From QHBQ01 sp038230695 (GTDB taxonomy: Bacteria; Chloroflexota; Chloroflexia; QHBQ01): a stretch of 8,659 nucleotides of DNA. Each line of letters opens with the position of its first letter. The stretch's first letter is position 1. This document shows positions 1 through 6,440 of this stretch, in pieces. The position numbers were made by a program, and so were the translations under genes. A model generated the notes under the pieces. The model was not told the DNA's origin, searched no databases, and worked only from the letters and a program-made list of their open reading frames with translations. The stretch covers positions 1 through 8,659 of the forward strand of contig JBBRMT010000211.1 in the NCBI GenBank assembly GCA_038230695.1, given 5' to 3'.

Positions 1-361
1 AGTCGGCCAGGCCGGGGGCAAAATCGGGGTCGAGCAAGTTGGTATGACGCGGGCCGCTGCCATGATGCACCAGCCCGACAATGGGGCGGATACCCAGTTC
101 GCGCAAACGCGCCAGCCGCGCATCAGCCCAGCGCCAGTCTGCCGTTGCCGGGCCATCCGGCGCGGTGCGCTCCCACAGAATGGGGTAACGCATCGCGCTG
201 AAGCCCAGGCTAGCAAAAAGGTCGAGGTCTTCAATATGGTCGGTATGATGGGTGCGGTCAAGCTGGTCGTAGTAGCAATCAGCGACGCGGTTAGTGGTGG
301 ACTCCATTCCGCCCCACAAGGCCAAGCGCGGGCGAAGGGGTGAAGATGACGGCTGGCTCAT
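1..361 (-). CDS. GH1-like glycosidase-domain protein (partial, N-terminal 120 codons)
   Basis: The gene runs off the left edge, so only its first 120 codons are visible, with no in-frame stop. The start is ATG at 361, preceded by GGGAGG six bases upstream. Visible landmarks resemble the N-terminus of glycoside hydrolase family 1 TIM barrels: LWGGMEST (residues 15-22), RYPILWERTAPDG (58-70), which matches the GH1 strand ending in W-x-R-x-x-P-x-G, and IVGLVHHGSGPRHT (94-107), where GH1 enzymes have their conserved substrate-binding His. From general knowledge, close relatives next to glf often carry a C-terminal dTDP-4-dehydrorhamnose-reductase-like domain after the GH1 part; whether this one does lies outside the window. 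The catalytic glutamates of GH1 would also lie beyond the edge. It is the last visible gene of the minus-strand operon and overlaps the 3' end of glf by 71 nt in another frame. A role in processing a Galf-containing glycan is inferred from context only. Confidence 0.8.
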   Translation of the reverse strand, partial: MSQPSSSPLRPRLALWGGMESTTNRVADCYYDQLDRTHHTDHIEDLDLFASLGFSAMRYPILWERTAPDGPATADWRWADARLARLRELGIRPIVGLVHHGSGPRHTNLLDPDFAPGLAD

Positions 362-1478
362 GCAAGACCTCCCGGGTATGGACGCGAAGCGTTTCGCTAA
401 TCTTGTCGAAAACGGCAAGTGATTGGGCTACAACCTGGTCCATGTTGTAATACTTGTAGGTTGCCAGCCGCCCCGCGAAGTGTACCCCAGCGGTACTCTC
501 AGCCAGCGCCTTGTAGCGCTTGTATAGGGAGTTGTTTTCCTCACGCGGCACGGGATAGTATGGGTCGCCGTCGTCGCAGGGATACTCGTACACCAGGCTA
601 GTCTTGGTGTGTTCCTGGCCGGTCAGGTGCTTGAACTCGGTTACGCGGGTGTAGGCGTAATCGTTGGGGTAGTTGATCACTGCCACTGGCTGATGCTGCG
701 CCTCGTTAAGCGTCTCAAACTTGAAGTTTAGCGAACGATAGGGCAGCTTACCGTAGCGGAAGTCGAAGAACTCGTCCACCGGGCCGGTGTAGACAATCTC
801 GCGGTAGGGAATGATGCCGTCTATCTCGTGCCAGTCGGTGTTCAGCATCACCTTGATGTTGGGGTGGTTCAACATATTTTCAAACATCCTGGTGTAGCCA
901 TACATCGGCATTACCTGGTAGGCATCGGTGAAGTAGCGGTCATCGCGGTTGGTGCGGGTTGGCACCCGTGAAGTTACCGAAGCGTCAAGCTCCGATGGAT
1001 CAAGACCCCACTGCTTGCGGGTGTAGCCGCGGAAGAACTTTTCGTAAAGCTCGCGCCCCACCTTGCTGACCACAACATCCTCGGAGGTGCGGATCTGCTC
1101 ACGATGCTCGGCCACAGTGGCGAAAAACTCCTCAAGCTGGAACGAAGTGAAGCTGGTGCCGTACAGGATGTTGATGGTATCGAGGTTGATAGGCATCGGC
1201 ACAAGCTGACCATCCACCCAGGCTCGCACGCGGTGCTGATATGGCCGCCAGGGAGTGAATTGCGATAGATAGTCGAGCACCATCTTCGAGTTGGTATGGA
1301 AGATATGCGGGCCGTACTTGTGGATCAGGATGCCACTCTCGTCATAGTAATCGTAGGCGTTGCCCGCAATATGGGGGCGCACATCGGTGATTAGCACCTT
1401 CTTCCCCGCCTGACTAGCCAGCCTTTCGGCTAGCACACTGCCAGCGAAACCCGCTCCGACAATTAGATAATCGAACAT
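291..1478 (-). CDS. glf: UDP-galactopyranose mutase
   Basis: This FAD-dependent cytoplasmic enzyme interconverts UDP-galactopyranose and UDP-galactofuranose, the Galf donor for surface glycans. The 395-aa product starts at ATG 1478, with GGAGGAG three bases upstream. Visible motifs are the dinucleotide-binding GAGFAG (residues 8-13), HKYGPHIFHT (53-62), YTRKQWG (152-158), the RVPTR...DDRYF stretch (171-183), YQVMPMYGYTRMFENML (187-203), YAYTRVTEFKH (274-284) with the Arg expected to contact the substrate diphosphate (R278), and FAGRLATYKYYNMDQVV (334-350), which holds the second phosphate-binding Arg (R337) and the FAD-binding C-terminus. These cover the full family, so the enzyme should be active. 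Typical bacterial proteins end soon after that last block. Here about 30 extra residues follow, and the last 24 are encoded in DNA that also encodes the start of the GH1-like gene. The gene lies 71 nt after the glycosyltransferase in the same direction, consistent with an operon. Confidence 0.96.
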   Translation of the reverse strand: MFDYLIVGAGFAGSVLAERLASQAGKKVLITDVRPHIAGNAYDYYDESGILIHKYGPHIFHTNSKMVLDYLSQFTPWRPYQHRVRAWVDGQLVPMPINLDTINILYGTSFTSFQLEEFFATVAEHREQIRTSEDVVVSKVGRELYEKFFRGYTRKQWGLDPSELDASVTSRVPTRTNRDDRYFTDAYQVMPMYGYTRMFENMLNHPNIKVMLNTDWHEIDGIIPYREIVYTGPVDEFFDFRYGKLPYRSLNFKFETLNEAQHQPVAVINYPNDYAYTRVTEFKHLTGQEHTKTSLVYEYPCDDGDPYYPVPREENNSLYKRYKALAESTAGVHFAGRLATYKYYNMDQVVAQSLAVFDKISETLRVHTREVLHEPAVIFTPSPALGLVGRNGVHH

Positions 1479-1509
1479 ATACTCCTCCTGCTCCTTTATT
1501 TAACGAAGG

Positions 1510-1525
1510 CGGGCCATGTGGCCCG
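1510..1525 (-). other. intercistronic hairpin between glycosyltransferase and glf
   Basis: CGGGCCA and TGGCCCG are perfect inverted repeats separated by 2 nt, in the 71-nt gap between the glycosyltransferase stop and the glf start. The stem is very GC-rich. No T-run follows in the direction of transcription, so it is not a classical terminator. It could stabilise the upstream message or modulate readthrough; function is inferred only. Confidence 0.45.
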
Positions 1526-1549
1526 TCAACTGTACAGTAGGGTTAACCT

Positions 1550-2773
1550 TCATTTGGTGGAAGCCGCCGCATCAATGGGGATGGCAGCCACATTGCTGCC
1601 CAATTTCGCGCTAACCACCGCTTCGATCAGGGCGTTGATCCGCCCCCAGGTGCTATCCCATGACATATCAGCGAGGAAATCATCGGCCCGCTGCTGTCGT
1701 GCCGCCGCATCTACGCTGATCGCCGTCTCGACAGCGGCGACAAACTCTTCCGCTGTATCAGCAATGTGTACCAGGCCCATCTCGCCGTAGGGCCGCACCA
1801 CGTCGCGGATCGAGGTGGATACCACTGGCTTGCCCGCCGCCAGGTATTCGGGTGTTTTGGTGGGGCTGATAAAGCGGGTGGATTCGTTGCGGGCGAATGG
1901 CAGCATCGCCACATCCCAACCCGCGATATAACCAGGCAGTTCGGCATAGCTCTTGCCGCCCAGATAGTGAATGTTGGCCGGGTGCGGCAGGCTGGCCTCA
2001 TCAATCTTCACGATGGGGCCAATCATCACGATCTGCCAATCGGGTCGCAACGCAGCCATGCCGCCCAGCAACTCAATATCCATACGCTCGTCTATCACCC
2101 CAAAGTAGCCGAGGCGAGGATAGGGCATCTCGCGCTGATCTGCAGGCTCATCGGTGATATGGCGGGCCTGGGCAAAGTGTGGCACATCAACGCTGCTGGG
2201 GAAGGCGTAGACATGGGGATGTTGCTCACGCTTGGCCTCGTAGAGACTCTGCCCGCCGGTAAACACCAGGTCGGCACGGCTGAATAGCGCGGCCTCGCGC
2301 TCGTGCAACGCGGCAGGGGCGAACTTGAACGCGGATAGCTCGTCCATGCAGTCATAAACCGTCACCAAAGGGGTAAGGTGTTCGCTGAAGCCCATCGCCA
2401 TAGGCGTATAGTACCAAAGGGCGTACTGGGTGATCTGCTCATCAGCAAACAGCTTGTCGAGCAACTGGCGCTGCGCCTGCTCCACTTCTGCGCTATCCAT
2501 ACCTTCGGTCAAGCGTGGCACTACCACTCGCAGACCATCTTCACGCCTACTCACATCCAAACGCACTGGCCCAGCATCAAAGGTTGGCTCCTCTACGAAG
2601 TAAACCCGCCGTTCGCGGGCAAAGCGACTGAGCAGATGCTGGGGCCGCTGATAGACAAAATCCCAACGCAGATGCGATAGACAAACCAAATCAAACTGCC
2701 GATCAGGAACTGCGACACTAATGTGCAAACTCTTCTTCCGCATCTGCTCCTCTACTACAATGACTGCGTTCAC
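1550..2773 (-). CDS. GT-B glycosyltransferase (group 1 / GT4-like)
   Basis: A 407-aa protein with the two-lobed layout of GT-B glycosyltransferases. The N-terminal lobe opens with FDLVCLSHLRWDFVYQRPQHLLSRFA (residues 27-52), typical of a bacterial group of glycosyltransferases often encoded beside glf. The C-terminal nucleotide-sugar-binding lobe begins at LGYFGVIDERMDIELL (221-236) and includes MIGP (250-253) and NIHYLGGKSYAELPGYIAGWDVAMLP (267-292). The ESTRFISPTKTPEYLAAGKPVVST block (297-320) carries the acidic/TPEYLAAGKPVV signature of the family. No membrane segment or signal peptide is seen, so it probably acts on the cytoplasmic side. The start is GTG at 2773 with AGGAGGA just upstream; an internal ATG (codon 11), preceded by GAGGAG at very short spacing, is a weaker alternative. 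It lies between the dead dehydrogenase gene (39-nt gap) and glf (71-nt gap). Galactofuranosyl transfer is plausible from context, but donor and acceptor cannot be read from sequence. Confidence 0.88.
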   Translation of the reverse strand: MNAVIVVEEQMRKKSLHISVAVPDRQFDLVCLSHLRWDFVYQRPQHLLSRFARERRVYFVEEPTFDAGPVRLDVSRREDGLRVVVPRLTEGMDSAEVEQAQRQLLDKLFADEQITQYALWYYTPMAMGFSEHLTPLVTVYDCMDELSAFKFAPAALHEREAALFSRADLVFTGGQSLYEAKREQHPHVYAFPSSVDVPHFAQARHITDEPADQREMPYPRLGYFGVIDERMDIELLGGMAALRPDWQIVMIGPIVKIDEASLPHPANIHYLGGKSYAELPGYIAGWDVAMLPFARNESTRFISPTKTPEYLAAGKPVVSTSIRDVVRPYGEMGLVHIADTAEEFVAAVETAISVDAAARQQRADDFLADMSWDSTWGRINALIEAVVSAKLGSNVAAIPIDAAASTK

Positions 2774-2812
2774 GACTTCCTCCTATAGTTTTGTATTAGC
2801 TATCGGGGCGGA

Positions 2813-3283
2813 CTAACCAGCCCCGACGCGATGCTCACTAAGGCCTTGATGATTGGCTATTAACTTCTGGGCTGGCTCCAGCTTAACCTTTACCCAGCCC
2901 GACTCGCGCTTATCGAAGTGTTTGTACGCCTCGATTGCGTCGCCCATCGGCTCGTCCTGGGTAAGTATCTTGTTGGGGTTAATCTTGCCGATGCGAACCA
3001 TTTCGACAAGTTCAGGGATATAGCGGCGATGATTGCAGTTACCCATCCTCACGGTCAGGTTGCGGTTCATCGCCATGCCAATAGGAAAGAACTGGGCGGT
3101 GGGTGGGTACACCCCGATGATGGAGAGCGTTCCTGCCTTCGCCAGCGCACCAGGTGCAAGTCGGTGCCGCAAATTGCGCTGGCGGTCAGCCGCACAATCG
3201 CATCGGTATCTTCTTTGATTTTCGGTTCAGAGACGTTGTTCAGGCAGAATATCGCCCACGCCATGGTAGACTACTGCTTTCAT
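2813..3283 (-). pseudogene. zinc-type alcohol dehydrogenase remnant (frameshift plus large internal deletion)
   Basis: The N-terminus (ATG 3283, GGGAG seven bases upstream) reads MKAVVYHGVGDI, then shifts frame near 3246. Removing one base there gives GDI-R-LNNVSEPKIKEDTDAIV and ASAICGTDLHLVR, the N-terminus of formaldehyde/alcohol dehydrogenases of the zinc MDR family. Read as it stands, the ATG frame hits TGA at 3227-3229 (codon 19). After about 47 residues the sequence jumps, around 3145-3151, to the family's C-terminus: ALAKAGTLSIIGVYPPTAQFFPIG, MGNCNHRRYIPELVEMVR, and ILTQDEP...FDKRESGWVKV, ending at TAG 2813. Family members are about 380-400 aa; roughly 230-260 residues are missing. The loss covers the GHE zinc-ligand region, the structural-zinc cysteines and the Rossmann GxGxxG. 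Both lesions together bring the start codon back into the C-terminal frame, but the TGA remains. No active enzyme can come from this. It was apparently the first gene of the operon. Confidence 0.9.
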
Positions 3284-3702
3284 TGTTTTTCTCCCAGGTA
3301 AGTAACTATTCAGTATCTGACCGTATACTACCTCTCCGCCTCGATACCTGGCTGCCGATCCTGTTGCTGAGGGGGGAATTGCTGCTTTTTTGCTGCTCAC
3401 TCATATTATGCTCTTCTCTACGCATAAACTTAGCGTATCTATTACACCGCCTATATGCAACTTGCGTGCCACAAACGAATATTTTACGTTACAAAGTTAC
3501 GGCTTAAAATATGATGGCGCGTAGAAGTAGAGTAGAACAAGTAATGGGGGATTTGTATCAATACGATAAAATAGTTATCCTGAATCAGAGAGGAATAAAA
3601 CATTGACAGGCAAACAGCAGGGCGTTACAATCAAAGCATCAAGCGTCCGGCAGACGGGTGTTATCACTCGATGGGCGCATAACATAAAGAGAAGGAGACA
3701 CC
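3284..3702. other. divergent intergenic region, AT-richer, mostly unassigned
   Basis: This 419-nt spacer separates the minus-strand glycan operon from the plus-strand SLH protein gene. The right end contains the promoter at 3603-3631 and the ribosome-binding site of the SLH gene (AAGGAG, ending five bases before the ATG at 3703). The left 300 nt must hold the promoter of the minus-strand operon, but I found no convincing minus-strand -35/-10 pair. Visible oddities are a direct repeat GCTGC-T6-GCTGC (about 3381-3396) and GTTAC-AAA-GTTAC (3488-3500). A 31-codon ORF at 3511-3606 has no Shine-Dalgarno sequence, and I do not call it a gene. Confidence 0.6.
3603..3631 (+). promoter_or_regulatory. 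sigma-70-type promoter for the BNR/SLH gene
   Basis: A perfect -35 hexamer TTGACA (3603-3608) and a -10 hexamer TACAAT (3626-3631, one mismatch to TATAAT) are separated by exactly 17 nt. Transcription would start near 3638, giving a leader of about 65 nt before the ATG at 3703, with AAGGAG in place. The leader includes a tiny CGTC/GACG inverted repeat at about 3643-3655. The match suggests strong, housekeeping-type expression; this is inferred from consensus only. Confidence 0.75.
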
Positions 3703-5949
3703 ATGCGTAAGATTGCCCCGGTTTTGTTTGTCCTCGCGCTGCTAATCACCAGCAACGCCCTCGCTAGCCCCCCGGCTGCTCCTAGCGCCCCCGCAACGGG
3801 TGTTAGCAAATCCACATCCACCGCGCCGCAGCAGCGGCCCGCAGTGTTGCCCCCAGTATGGGGCGCAAACTACAAGGCCAATACCGATACCGAAACCTGC
3901 AATGCCAACTACACCAACTGCGCCCAGCATGAGCCTGAGATTGCCATCAACCCCCACAACAACCTGAACGCGATTGCCACCTTCAAGGACTGGCGCGGCG
4001 GCTTCAAGCAGATTTACATCGCCACCACCTTTGATGGCGGCGCAACCTGGATCAACCAGTTGCCCCCCGCCCTACCCTACCCCAATATCACCAATGAGAG
4101 CGATGGCGTAAGTGTGTTTGGCAGCGACGGCATCGCCTACGTCTCCGTCCTCGCTTACGGAGGCTCCGCCGAGGGCGTGTATGTGACCAAAAGCACCAAT
4201 GGAGGCGCAACATGGAGCAACGTGGTGGCCGCCTGGGTAGGTGGGCAAGGCAATGCCGATAAAGATTGGCTGACGATTGACACCAACCCGACCAGCCCTT
4301 ACTATAACCGCCTCTACGCAACCTGGACCAACCTCGGCCAGGGCGCTTTCAACACCAACTACTCCACCGATGGCGGCGCGACCTGGTCTACCCCCCATAA
4401 TCTGGGCGGCCCCACCTGGGTCAGCATACCATTGGTGTTGCCCAACGGTGATGTGCTGGTGACGATGTATGGTGAGACCAATTCCAACATAACCGAGGCA
4501 AAGTCCACAAACGGCGGGGTTAGCTGGTCGGCGCAGAGTAGCGCCGTAGCAATAACCAACGTGTTCTGCTGGATTACCTGCACACGCGGCTCCAACCAGC
4601 AGAATTGGCGAATGTCCACCATGCAGGCGGCGGCAGTAGACCACAACAGCGGCAACATCTATATGGTGTGGCTTGATGGGCGCAACGACCCCGCCAATGG
4701 CTGGGACATCTACTACAGCCGCAGTACCGATGAGGGAACGACCTGGAGTACCCCCACCCGCCTCAATGACGACCCCACCGGCCACATGATTGACCAGGTG
4801 TTGCCTACCGTAGCGGTTGCCCCCGATGGCACCGTTCACGTCGCCTGGATGGATAAGCGCGACGACCCCAACAATGTGTTGATGAACCTCTACTACACCT
4901 ACAGCACCGATCAGGGTGTTACCTGGCAGCCCGACGTGCGTCTCAGCACCGCATCGTCCGACTACAACATCGGTATCCCTACCGACTCAAACCAGGCAGC
5001 CAGCGATTACATCGGCATCGCGGCGATTACCGATACGGTATGGATCACCTGGCTGGATACGCGCAACAACCAGCAGGACATCTACACCATTCGCGGCAGC
5101 ACCGCAGGTGGAGGTACGCCCACCCCCACCGCTACTAATATGCCCACTGCCACAAATACGCCTATCGCGACTGCTACCCCGGCGGCGACCGATACACCAC
5201 CCCCGACCAGCACCCCTGGCGGCTCCACCAACACGCCAACCAGCACCGCAACCGCAGGGACAACCGCCACAGTTACGCCTGTGGCAACAAACCCGCCGAC
5301 AACCACACCAGTGATCACCAGCACCGCCTCACCCAGCCCAATGCCAACCACGACTGAGTGCGCCAACTCGTTTGTTGATGTAAACAACAACGTTTTCTAT
5401 ACCGCCATCCACTTCCTTAATTGTCGTGGCGTGGTCAATGGCACCGATGCTACCCATTACTCGCCCGCAGGCACGGCCACTCGCGGTCAGTTTGCCAAGG
5501 TAGTCGTACTTGGCTTCGGTACGCCGCGCTACACCCCGGCCACACCCAGCTTCACTGATGTGTTGCCCGGCTACTTCGCCTATACCTATATCGAAACCGG
5601 CTACCATGCGGGCATTCTTAGCGGCTTCGATCAGGCCGGTTGTCAGGCTCATGGGGTCGCATTCCCTTGCTACCTGCCCAACCTTGCTATAACTCGCGGG
5701 CAGCTAACCAAGCTAGTCGTCAATGCCGGTGGCTTCCAGTTGACCACGCCAACTGGTGGGGGGCAGGATTTTAGCGATGTGCCGCCCAGCAACGTGTTCT
5801 ACGTCAGCATCGAAACCGCCTACCATAACAGTCTTATCAGCGGCTATCCCGACCATACCTTCCACCCCAACAACAACATCCGCCGCGATGAGATGGCCCA
5901 GATAGTCTACGAGGGTCTAATCCATCAGCCGGAGGTAACGCAACCCTAA
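3703..5949 (+). CDS. secreted BNR/Asp-box beta-propeller protein with SLH anchor
   Basis: A 748-aa exported modular protein. Residues 1-21 form a signal peptide (MRK, then a hydrophobic stretch ending near ALA-S). A sialidase-like region (about 75-465) has six Asp-boxes of form S/T-x-D/N-x-G-x-T/S-W: TFDGGATW 109-116, STNGGATW 164-171, STDGGATW 221-228, STNGGVSW 268-275, STDEGTTW 341-348 and STDQGVTW 401-408. Blade strands such as VWLDGRND and AWMDKRDD separate them, which fits a six-bladed propeller. I do not see the F/Y-R-I-P motif of true sialidases, so enzyme activity is unproven. Residues about 470-551 are a Thr/Pro linker. Three SLH domains follow (about 554-605, 616-677, 689-741), with FVDV, FTDV and FSDV starts and TRGQ/TRGQ/RRDE motifs; they should attach it non-covalently to the cell wall or S-layer. 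Its eight cysteines come as four close pairs (66/73, 289/293, 553/574, 647/656), suiting disulfides outside the cell. It appears monocistronic. Databases may label such proteins exo-alpha-sialidase; that should be treated as a fold label. Confidence 0.92.
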   Translation: MRKIAPVLFVLALLITSNALASPPAAPSAPATGVSKSTSTAPQQRPAVLPPVWGANYKANTDTETCNANYTNCAQHEPEIAINPHNNLNAIATFKDWRGGFKQIYIATTFDGGATWINQLPPALPYPNITNESDGVSVFGSDGIAYVSVLAYGGSAEGVYVTKSTNGGATWSNVVAAWVGGQGNADKDWLTIDTNPTSPYYNRLYATWTNLGQGAFNTNYSTDGGATWSTPHNLGGPTWVSIPLVLPNGDVLVTMYGETNSNITEAKSTNGGVSWSAQSSAVAITNVFCWITCTRGSNQQNWRMSTMQAAAVDHNSGNIYMVWLDGRNDPANGWDIYYSRSTDEGTTWSTPTRLNDDPTGHMIDQVLPTVAVAPDGTVHVAWMDKRDDPNNVLMNLYYTYSTDQGVTWQPDVRLSTASSDYNIGIPTDSNQAASDYIGIAAITDTVWITWLDTRNNQQDIYTIRGSTAGGGTPTPTATNMPTATNTPIATATPAATDTPPPTSTPGGSTNTPTSTATAGTTATVTPVATNPPTTTPVITSTASPSPMPTTTECANSFVDVNNNVFYTAIHFLNCRGVVNGTDATHYSPAGTATRGQFAKVVVLGFGTPRYTPATPSFTDVLPGYFAYTYIETGYHAGILSGFDQAGCQAHGVAFPCYLPNLAITRGQLTKLVVNAGGFQLTTPTGGGQDFSDVPPSNVFYVSIETAYHNSLISGYPDHTFHPNNNIRRDEMAQIVYEGLIHQPEVTQP
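5113..5352 (+). repeat. low-complexity Thr/Pro linker-coding region
   Basis: About 80 codons (residues 471-550 of the SLH protein) encode irregular TPTPTAT, TNTP and TATP-type repeats rich in Thr, Pro, Ala and Ser. At DNA level they are ACC/ACG/CCC-rich and imperfect. The stretch separates the propeller from the SLH anchor and is probably extended, possibly O-glycosylated. Such tracts can change length by slippage, although the copies here are degenerate rather than exact. Confidence 0.85.
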
Positions 5950-5971
5950 CAACGGCGGAGAAGTCGGCAAT

Positions 5972-6020
5972 GTTTGCGTTAAACTATGCGTAGGCGCAAA
6001 CCCTGATACGCCGAGGCGTA
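5972..6020. repeat. two adjacent inverted repeats downstream of the SLH gene
   Basis: GTTTGCG (5972-5978) pairs with CGCAAAC (5995-6001) across a 16-nt loop. Immediately after, TACGCC (6007-6012) pairs with GGCGTA (6015-6020) across 2 nt. Neither is followed by a T-run on either strand, so they do not look like intrinsic terminators. They lie in the 3' untranslated part of the SLH transcript, upstream of the real terminator. Function is unknown. Confidence 0.5.
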
Positions 6021-6076
6021 CAAAGTTCATAACTCTCACCCCTAAACGCATACCTATTGGGATGAATGAGAGCATA

Positions 6077-6105
6077 AAGAGGGGCGCACATAAGTGCGCC
6101 CTCTT
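6077..6105. terminator. bidirectional intrinsic terminator between convergent genes
   Basis: The stem pairs GGGCGCAC with GTGCGCCC around an ATAA loop (6090-6093). It extends by AAGA/TCTT across one bulged G (6081), giving 12 bp in total. On the plus strand a T-rich tail follows (TCTTGTATTT), so it should end the SLH transcript. On the minus strand the tail is TCTTTAT, 29 nt past the stop of the Pro-rich gene, so it can also end that transcript. Confidence 0.8.
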
Positions 6106-6133
6106 GTATTTAATTCCTGCCCATCACCAATAA

Positions 6134-6403
6134 CTAAAAGGCCATTGGCCCCGGTTCACGCATCGGCTCGGTAGGCATCCCTGTGGGTGGTGGGTCAACC
6201 ATCGGGGTTATCGCGGGCGAGCTGTCGGGGTTGGTTGGCGGTGGCGGCTCGTCTATATGCGGCATTTCGTCAGGGTTGGACGTGGGAACGGGGTCGTCGA
6301 GTGGGTAAACATCGCCGCCCGAAGGCAGTGGTGGCTCGATTGCTGGCTCAGGCGTTTTCACAGGGTCGTCAGTTGGGGTCGGGCGGGGTTCATCAGGGTA
6401 CAT
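6134..6403 (-). CDS. small proline-rich acidic protein, function unknown
   Basis: An 89-aa protein that I do not recognise. The preferred start is ATG 6403, with AGGAG eight bases upstream; an in-frame ATG nine codons earlier (6430) lacks a comparable site. About a third of the residues are proline (29 of 89), 17 are Asp/Glu and only three are Lys/Arg; there is no Cys or Trp. The chain is built of irregular blocks of the type D/E-P-x-P (for example DEPRPTPTDDP near the start and DEPPPPTNPD at 51-60) and ends GPMAF. There is no signal peptide, membrane segment or folded-domain motif, so it is probably intrinsically disordered and cytoplasmic. Support for a real gene is the good ribosome-binding site, strong composition bias that would be unlikely if untranslated, and a terminator just past the stop. 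It is divergent from the acylase gene and convergent with the SLH gene, so it is likely its own transcription unit. Partner and role are unknown. Confidence 0.7.
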   Translation of the reverse strand: MYPDEPRPTPTDDPVKTPEPAIEPPLPSGGDVYPLDDPVPTSNPDEMPHIDEPPPPTNPDSSPAITPMVDPPPTGMPTEPMREPGPMAF

Positions 6404-6440
6404 AGGGTTCACTCCTCTCTGGCGGCACAACGTGCGCCGC

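Noticed and set aside
1766..2287. 173-codon plus-strand open frame
   Set aside because: It lies antisense within the glycosyltransferase gene, has no family motif, and would conflict with the well-supported minus-strand gene.
3067..3264. 65-codon ORF starting MAWAIFC on the minus strand
   Set aside because: It is the shifted-frame segment of the dehydrogenase pseudogene, and its ATG is an in-gene artefact of the frameshift. It ends in non-homologous sequence past the deletion junction.
3381..3396. GCTGC-TTTTTT-GCTGC direct repeat
   Set aside because: It is too short and isolated to be an attachment site or target duplication. No mobile-element gene or matching copy is visible.
3511..3606. 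31-codon ORF in the divergent spacer
   Set aside because: There is no Shine-Dalgarno sequence before the double ATG, no recognisable motif, and its stop overlaps the -35 element of the SLH gene promoter.
3603..3710. 35-codon TTG-start ORF with an upstream AGGA that overlaps the SLH protein start
   Set aside because: Its start codon is the -35 TTGACA itself and most of it lies upstream of or around the predicted transcription start, so it would not be translated from that promoter.
4072..4839. 255-codon open frame on the minus strand within the BNR region
   Set aside because: It is antisense to a clearly coding, domain-rich gene. Its Gly/Val/Ala/His-rich composition is what repeat-rich GC-biased codons give on the opposite strand, and it has no recognisable motif.
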